Positions 57,338-64,000 of a stretch of DNA of 64,000 bases are shown in pieces. Position 1 is the first letter of the stretch. Each line of letters opens with the position of its first letter. Position numbers and translations under genes: made by a program. Under the pieces are notes generated by a model. It was not told the origin of the DNA and searched no databases. It saw only the letters and a list, made by a program, of their open reading frames with translations. This DNA is from Valencia hispanica (lineage: Eukaryota > Chordata > Actinopteri > Cyprinodontiformes > Valenciidae): NCBI GenBank assembly GCA_963556495.2, contig OY747713.1, positions 43,027,961-43,091,960 on the forward strand, written 5' to 3'.

Positions 57338-58343
57338 TTGTGACATAAATGAACTACAGGATGGCCACAACAACTGCCCGAGTCACACCAGGAACACACA
57401 ATCCCTCCATCAGTGCTCAGACTGTTCGCAATAGGCTGAGAGAGGCTGGACTGAGGGCTTGTAGGCCTGTTGTAAGGCAGGTCCTTACCAGACATCACCA
57501 GCAACAACGCCGCCTATGGGCACAAACCCACCTTCGCTGGACCAGACAGGAGTGGCAAAAAGTGCTCTTCACTGATGAGTCACGGTTTTGTCTCACCAGG
57601 GGTGATGGACGGATTCGTGTTTATCGTCGAACGAATGAGCGTTACACCGAGGCCTGTACCCTGGAGCGGGATCGATTTGGAGGTGGGGGGTCCGTCATGG
57701 TCTGGGGCGGTATATCACATCACCATCGGACTGAGCTTGTTTTCATTGCAGGCAATCTCAATGCCTTGCGGTACAGACAACACATCCTCCTCCCTCATGT
57801 GGTACCCTTTATGCATGCTCATCCGGACATGATCCTCCAGCAGGACAATGCCACCAGCCATACTGCTCGTTCTGTGCGTGAGTTTCTGCATGACAGCAAT
57901 GTCAGTGTTCTGCCATGGCCAGCGAAGAGCCCGGATCTCAATCCCATTGAGCACGTCTGGGACCTGTTTGATCGCAGGGTGAGGGCTAGGGCCATTCCCC
58001 CCCAGAAATGTCCAGGAACTTGCAAGTGCCTTGGTGGAAGAGTGGGGTAACATCTCACAGCAAGAACTGACAAATCTGGTCCAGTCCATGAGGAGGAGAT
58101 GCACTGCAGTACTTCAAGCAGCTGGTGGCCACACCAGATACTGACTGGTACTTTTGATTTTGAGTCTCCCTTCATTCAAGGACACATTATTCTACTTCTG
58201 TTAGTCACATGTCTGTGAAACATTTTTAGTTTATCTCTTATGGTGTTGACTCTTTTAGTGTTCATACAAATATTTACACACATTAAGTTTACTGAAAGTA
58301 AAAACAGTTGAAAGTCAGAGGACGTTTCTTTTTTTGCTGAATT
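57338..58343 (+). mobile_element. Tc1-like transposon, 5'-truncated
   Basis: The right end reads AGAGGACGTTTCTTTTTTTG followed by CTGA, which I recognise as the terminus of a widespread fish Tc1 family. The left half, including the 5' terminus and the helix-turn-helix codons, is missing. Recognisable sequence starts near 57338, only about 20 bp after the CACATG element. Confidence 0.8.
57361..58144 (+). pseudogene. Tc1-like transposase, catalytic part, frameshifted
   Basis: The frame shows ISAQTVRNRLREAGLRACRP (end of the second DNA-binding domain), FTDESRFCL with the first catalytic aspartate, and the glycine-rich box GGGGSVMVWGGIS. It continues with ILQQDNATSHTA (second aspartate) and SPDLNPIEHVWD (glutamate), the last two spaced 34 residues apart, so it belongs to the DD34E group. 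At a run of seven C (57997-58003) the frame shifts and ends 16 codons later. In the other frame the expected C-terminus continues to TGA at 58142. About the first 90-100 residues of the family are absent. It differs in sequence from the transposase at 10989. Confidence 0.85.
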
Positions 58344-59290
58344 CAGATGAGAAACCAGTGAGGACTTCAGAAAACTAAGAGCGCTTAAATACACTGAAGA
58401 GGAATGAGGAGTGACACTGAACACCTGAGAACTACAACAGAACTAACAGAGGAAAATGATAAGATAATAAAGCTAATAAGATAAAAACAACCCAAAATCC
58501 ATGAAACAAAAGTGTAGACATCTAATTATCATAAAAAAGGAGAAGTTTCACAAAGACAATTAAAAGAAAGTGTATACTCCAGTCTTTAGTTTTTGTTTTT
58601 ATCCTACTCGGTCAATTTAATAGATTAACTTTCTCTTTGCGCAGCCTTTTTATGGTTTTCGTGTCTATGTGATCATAGGAGCTTTGGCACCTTGGTCATC
58701 CACACAAACACATGTGCCAGCTATGTGAATAGTGCACTTTACCACCCATTTGTCGCTACCGGATGATATATCTTTTGGGGTTTATCCATAAAACTACACT
58801 TGCGCTTTCAGTGAACCATTGTCTGTTCAGTCTATGTATGGATCAGAACCACCTACTACAGACAGGAGTTCAGGAAGGACGTCTCATGAAAGAAAGGCTG
58901 TCATATTCCATACATCGCAACAGTCAGTTCAAGTATGCCTATTGGGCCCCTGAAAAACAATAAAAACCTGGAAATTTTCATAAGTCTATGAATATCCCCC
59001 GGGTACACGTTGCTCAGTGGAAACTCCAGTAGATCAGCAGTTTCTGAAATACCAACCAACATGCTATTGTCAACGTCACTTCCTCTTTCTTCCACATTGT
59101 GATGCTTGGTTTAAACTGCTGCTGTGTGATTGACTGGTGAGTATAGGTGAACGAGAGCAGCTTTACTTGCTAAATAAAATACAGCAAATAGTAACGATGC
59201 AGAACTTACGTACATTCATTAGCATGAATACCATATTGATTCATGGGTCTTAAAGACACATTTAAACAATTGGAATAAATAAAGTACATA
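58344..59290. other. Noncoding interval
   Basis: No gene or repeat was recognised. Confidence 0.35.
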
Positions 59291-60491
59291 TTTTTCGTCC
59301 TGGCCGTGGAACACTGGACCAGGTCTACACCCTCAGCAGGGTCCTGGAGGGTGCGTGGGAGTTCGCCCAACCGGTCTACATGTGTTTTGTGGACTTGGAG
59401 AAGGCGTTCGACCGTGTCCCTCGGTGGGCCCTGTGGGGGGTGCTCCGGGAGTATGGGGTACCGGGCCCCTTAATACGGGCTGTTAGGTCCCTGTACGACC
59501 GGTGCCAGAGTTTGGTTCGCATTGCCGTTAGTAAGTCGGGCTTGTTTCCAGTGAGAGTTGGACTCCGCCAAGGTTGCCCTTTGTCACAGATCCTGTTCCT
59601 AACTTTTATGGACAGGATCTCTAGGCGCAGCCAAGGCGTTGAGGGGATCCGTTTTGGTGGCCTCAGGATTGGGTCTCTGCTTTTTGCAGTTGACGTGGTC
59701 CTGTTGGCTTCATCGGAACGTGATCTACAGCTTTAGCTGGAGCGGTTTGCAGCCGAGTGTGAAGCGGCTGGGATGAGAATCAGCACCTCCAAATCCGAGG
59801 CCATGGTCTTGAGCCGGAGAAGGGTAGAGTGCCTTCTCTGGGTCGGGGATGGGGTCCTTCCCCAAGTGGAGGAGTTTAAGTATCTGGGGGTCTTGTTCAC
59901 GAATGAGGGAAAAATGGAGATCGATAGACGGATTGGTGGGGCATCTGCAGTTATGCGGGCTCTTTACCGGTCTGTCGTGGTGAAGAGAGAGCTGAGCCGA
60001 AAGGCGAAGCTCTTGATTTAACGATCGATCTACGTTCCTACCCTCATTTATGGTCACGAACTCTGGGTGGTGACCGAAAGAACGAGATCACGGATACAAG
60101 CGGCTGAAATGAGTTTCCTCCGCAGAGTGTCTGGGCTCTCCCTTAGAGATAGGGTGAGAAGCTCAGTCATCCGGAGGGGGCTCAGAGTAGAGCCGCTGCT
60201 TCTCCACATCGAGAGGAGTCAGTTGAGGTGGCTCGGGCATCTGGTCAGGATGCCTCCTGGACGCCTCCCTGGTGAGGGGTTTCAGGCACGTCTCACCGGG
60301 AGGAGGCCCAAGGGAAGGCCCAGGACACGCTGGAGGGACTATGTTTCTCGGCTGGCCTGGGAGCGGCTTGGGGTTCCTCCCGAGGAGCTGGAACAAGTGG
60401 CTGGGGAGAGGGAAGTCTGGGTCTCTTTGCTTAGGCTGCTGCCCCCGCAACCCGACCCCGGATAAGCGGAAGGAAATGGATGGATGGATGG
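59291..60491 (+). pseudogene. RTE/Rex3-like LINE reverse transcriptase, second copy
   Basis: One frame can be followed for nearly 400 codons, interrupted by only two stops, a TAG at 59734-59736 and a TAA at 60019-60021. It shows MCFVDLEKAFDRVPRWALWG (motif A), VGLRQGCPLSQILFLTFMDR (motif B), SLLFAVDVVLLASSERDLQL (motif C), EEFKYLGVLFTNEG and a C-terminal domain ending LPPQPDPG. In motif C the usual FADD reads FAVD, so a catalytic aspartate is lost. The N-terminal endonuclease is missing. The 3' end is a short GATG repeat, as known for Rex3. This copy shows the unoccupied site of the Tc1 insertion at 10620. Confidence 0.85.
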
Positions 60492-61734
60492 CATATGCAC
60501 CCAAACTTATAAAAAAAATTCTAAACATACGCTTGTCTGTTAGTATTACTCTGTGTTGATATTTTACAGGAAAATAAATCCCTAACAAACTAATTGAAAT
60601 TGGGGGAAACAATGAGCAAAATGTCAACTGATATGAAACATTTTACAGAGCTGTAACTTCTCTGATCCCTCAGACAGAAATGCATTAGTGACCATTACTG
60701 ATATGACATAATGAGCGAGGGTTACTTGGAAAACAAAATACAAAAACCTTTGTCACTCCCTGTATGGAACACTTCTGCAAGCCTCTATATGACGAAATCG
60801 GACAAATGACTTAGTACTTGCTGTTGTAAATGACTAAAGCAGCCCAAGAAGAGCAAAGTGTTGGTTACTTGATTAAGTATGAAGACGCCTCTGAGTTTGG
60901 TTTCCTTCTCTGCAGTTGTTTCACACACCTTTTAATTAGTCCAGTGGAGGGCTATTGATCCAGGAACCTGTTTGCTGGCAGGGGGTTTGCTTATATTCAC
61001 AGTTTCACAGTAGAGAAACATGGTCAAAGCTTCGTGCACTGTGATTCTTTTGTATTTGACTGATTCAAAGGCAGCAAACATAAAAACAAAGTGCTCATAT
61101 AATACTGTCCGAGTGACTTTTTTTTGTTGTTCAATCCAAAAATATTTTTTTTATTTCAAAGGGAAATTAAATGTTTTTGTAACTCATACCATCCAAATAT
61201 CATTTCCAGGGTGATGCTATGGGAAGGAAGAATATTCCGTAGCAGCTTGTTTTTGCAACTAATCTAAGAGCCCTCTGACTGATGCCTTATCCACACGTAG
61301 CCGGGTATCTCAGATATTTTTCTACAATTTGGCCACACACTCTTTGCTTACTTTTTTTTTTTTTTTACAAGCTCAATTACTGGTGTATGTAGAAGTTAGA
61401 AAGTACAAAGTCTGAGTGGATAGGATTTGGGTGAACTTCCCCCTAGAGGTTTGGCATTTGGCATGTGCTTAACAATGCACTTAGGTGTGGACAGAGTTTT
61501 TATTTTTGTTTTTCTTTTAACAAGGTGGTTAGAATATTCATTTGTTTTAAAGATACTGTTGCTGTACTACAGTCTCATTATGGCTGCCATGGCATGCTAA
61601 CAGCTCAATTTCCAGGCGGTAGAGATTATGTTTTACGGACGACACTATCAGTTGTTGGCAAGCAACTGCTAATCCACCTCATTTGCTTTTGCCACTCCTT
61701 TTTTGGCTAGCTGGCTGACAGAGAGACATTTGAG
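60492..61734. other. Noncoding interval
   Basis: Nothing named was found. T-rich runs lie near 61119 and 61351-61365. Confidence 0.35.
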
Positions 61735-62080
61735 TCGGGGAAATGATTCTTGGCCATTATGATGGATGGAAGAAATGGTTTGAACTTCCTCCTTCTCTCT
61801 CTGCTCTTTGGTCCTGCTCTGCATCCATGAAGTGTCCTTTTCAACTCTTCTGGAATTTAAGGGTCTGAGTTCAGGTATTATTTGAGCTTTTAAGCACATC
61901 AGCTGCTCCCAGTTGTATAAACAACACTTTGCTGCTACAGTTACGTAACATAACAACCAACCGCAAAGAAAAACAGTAAGAGCTAAAATCTTTCCAGCAG
62001 CACGGCATCCTAAACCAGAGGGAATAATTGTCCAAAAAAAAGCAGGGGTTTAACCAAAGAAAAGAAAAAAAAAGATTAAC
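61735..62080 (-). mobile_element. Diverged LINE 5' fragment
   Basis: It aligns by eye with 1730-2080 in the same orientation, sharing GGTTTGAACTTCCTCCTTCT, the CTGCATCCA word and the segment near CAGCTGCTC. The endonuclease start after the shared block is not preserved. Confidence 0.5.
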
Positions 62081-62615
62081 AAAAGTCAACAAATCACCAC
62101 AGAGCTACTCCAACGTACTGCCACCATGAGTGACGTTAATTTTACCCTTTTTGACAAAATGCGTGTTAGTTTGAATATTCAATATGTTGTTAAAGTCTGT
62201 CGTGGCTCTGTTGTTTCAGTCTGTTTATCAAGAAAATTGCAAACTGATGCTCAGCTGGCTTCCTACACATTTTTTTTTCTTTTAATGTCCATGTTCCTTA
62301 CATTTTACAGGACTCTAATTTCCAGTAATTCCCAAGACAATTGAAAGATTAAATAAATGAATGAATGTCTGGGAAGTATCACATCTTAATATCTATAGTG
62401 GTTATAGGCTCAAAAGATGGATGGATGGGTGGATGGGAGAGCAGGAACCACATGGAGTGCTGTTTATAAAGTTAAACTGTCAAAAATGAACAGCAACAAT
62501 TTGGATTATTTAGCCTTCTTAAGAGAAGGTCACGTGCTTCAGCCCCAAAAAGAAATCCGAGCTGAAAACGAGCAAGTCAGAGAAAGCCCTATTATCTAAG
62601 TAGAAAAGCATAATG

Positions 62616-62657
62616 GCCCCCACCTTGGCTTGCGACCGCCTGGGGGAAGGTGGGGGC
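62616..62657. repeat. 11-bp inverted repeat (hairpin)
   Basis: GCCCCCACCTT at 62616-62626 is answered by AAGGTGGGGGC at 62647-62657, with a 20-base loop. It lies just upstream of the THAP-like exon remnant. Confidence 0.85.
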
Positions 62658-62713
62658 AAGAGAGAGAAGAGGCCATCTCGACTGGTGGAAGCTAACTATT
62701 AGCAACTCCACAA

Positions 62714-62840
62714 CATGGCAGAACACGGTCGGGCTTGTGTTATTTGTAAATATAGCACAAAAGCGTTGCATATTTTTACCCAAGAAAGAGGAGCTGATAG
62801 AGAAACGGTTGGATTGTGTCTTGGAACACCACCGATGAAG
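62714..62840 (+). pseudogene. THAP-like zinc-finger exon remnant
   Basis: From the ATG at 62714 the frame reads MAEHGRACVICKYSTKALHI. In the next frame it continues KKEELIEKRLDCV, and it returns to LGTPPMK before GTAAGTT, a good splice donor at 62840. A C-x2-C near the start, an L-H spacing, and a basic R-x2-W-like helix are the landmarks of a THAP DNA-binding domain, which several DNA transposon families and their host relatives carry. At least one indel breaks the frame. No second exon with the distal C-x2-H pair was found. Confidence 0.4.
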
Positions 62841-63439
62841 TAAGTTAAATTAATCATTGGATTGAAGGCAGCAAAGAGTCGCATTGCTGTTAGCCAATCA
62901 GAGATGAGACGCTTGCATATCGTGAATAATAATGAGTCAGACATGTGATCCTGACGTTTCACCCCACCCACTCCTTCGACACACTGCAACCTCTTGAAAC
63001 AGGAGCGAGACGAAAGTGTTCTTCACATGAGATGGCTCACAACGCAGATAATTGGGCTAGAGAGCTCAGGAAATTCATTGAAAAATTAGTGAATGAGACC
63101 ATTAAGTTAGCAAGCTTTCCTGAAATTCCTGCTCTACATTTTTTCAAAACGCATAGCCAAATTAAAACTAAAGCTGCTCCTGAACCATTTTGAGTAGAGA
63201 CATGGATGGGGTCTCTTTGGAAAGAAAACACTGTGAATGTTAGGAGTCTGGGGTGTTTGCCTGTGTTTCTTGTATGTGTTGCTGTTTACAGTTGCAGCTC
63301 ACTGAGGCTCATTACTGGCTGGATAAGAGGAGCTGGCTGTCAGAACTTAAGAGCCTGAGTGTTGCATTCAATTGGTTTCTTCGCCACCATCTCCCCATGA
63401 TCTGCTTACCAGCTTCTCTTAAAGCTCCGGATTCAAGTT

Positions 63440-63875
63440 CTCATGTCTGACACCGGACTAGCTCCGCGCTTCTTTGTGACCAAGCTCAAGCTCCAAGCCT
63501 CTACCTGCCCACCCTCTGTGCTCCGTCCTCGTTCTCCGTCTTCTTTTTCAGGATCCCTCCCCTCCGTGTCTCCCAGAAAACCTCAGACGTTTCATTCAGA
63601 CATCCCAGACTCCTAGCTCTCCTCCCCTTGGCATCCTCTCCATCATCTGCAGAGTAAGACTCACCTGAGAACTTTTAGATTGTCTGAAGTATTCTCAGAA
63701 CTATAATCACCTGTGGACTTCCCTTTCTGCAGTTTCTCTCACCTCCATTCCTCCGTGCAGTGTTCCTGGTTCCAGTCATCATCTTCCTTATCATTTCAAT
63801 AAACCTTGTCTTGCATTTTACTGGTCTCTCTGGTGGTGTTCTGCATTTGGGTCAGAAATCTTTATAACAACAGGA
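63440..63875 (+). repeat. Possible retrotransposon LTR fragment
   Basis: The stretch ends with a CAATAAACC polyadenylation-like signal near 63797, followed by a GTTCTGCATTTGGGTC block. I recall that combination from the R-U5 part of Gypsy-type LTRs in fish. The sequence is CT-rich upstream. No gag, pol, primer-binding site or second LTR is visible, so a solo LTR or a fragment is the most I can propose. Confidence 0.35.
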
Positions 63876-64000
63876 CACATTACTGCCTCTTCTCAAACAA
63901 AGCTCCACGGCTTCCTGTTGTATTTTGACACGCAGCTGAAAGGATATGTTACTGGTGTGGAATGTGCATAATCATCTCTTGTCTGCGTTTGGATAAGCCA

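Overview
This window looks like noncoding DNA from a ray-finned (teleost) fish chromosome. The evidence is the mixture of repeat families: Rex1/CR1-like, Rex3/RTE-like and L2-type LINEs, Tc1-like elements with DD34E transposases, several hAT elements, PIF/Harbinger-like elements with MADF remnants, and long TA microsatellites. The background is AT-rich and open frames outside transposons are short. I found no host protein-coding gene, rRNA, tRNA gene or CRISPR array that I can support. Nearly every long open frame belongs to a mobile element.

Layout. 1-5.4 kb: the 5' end of a hAT element abutting a LINE endonuclease fragment, a second hAT-like end, and an internally deleted L2. 8.4-8.9 kb: a decayed Tc1. 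10.1-12.9 kb: an RTE/Rex3-like LINE split by a complete Tc1-like transposon (10620-12215) with an intact 339-residue transposase. 12.9-14.6 kb: a LINE reverse-transcriptase fragment and a decayed Tc1. 15.0-18.9 kb: two Harbinger-like non-autonomous elements. 23.5-27.4 kb: a Rex1 element split by an L2, followed head to head by a second CR1-like element. 27.6-28.8 kb: nested MITE-like elements. 30.5 and 37.1 kb: two copies of one hAT deletion derivative in opposite orientation. 34.7 kb: a small MITE. 41.1-51.5 kb: a nested island bounded by inverted AGGTGGGGTAG ends. It contains an L2 (itself holding a 488-bp Harbinger-like MITE), an 869-bp hAT MITE and a nearly complete 3.86-kb hAT. 52.3 kb: a decayed Tc1. 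54.1-56.8 kb: the longest L2 copy. 56.8-58.3 kb: a CACATG-rich element and a 5'-truncated Tc1. 59.3-60.5 kb: a second RTE/Rex3-like copy. 61.7-63.9 kb: a LINE fragment, a THAP-like exon remnant and a possible LTR.

The genes do not form a pathway. Their relations are those of insertion history, and several insertion sites can be read because an uninterrupted relative lies elsewhere in the window. The likeliest still-functional coding sequence is the Tc1 transposase at 10989-12008. The hAT transposase at 46329-49125 carries at least one in-frame stop and one frame change. I see no convincing new biological system. The items most worth checking are the intact Tc1, the hAT with its perfect 8-bp target duplication, the nested 10.4-kb island, and the inverted hAT pair whose products appear to join a BED-like finger to the dimerisation region.
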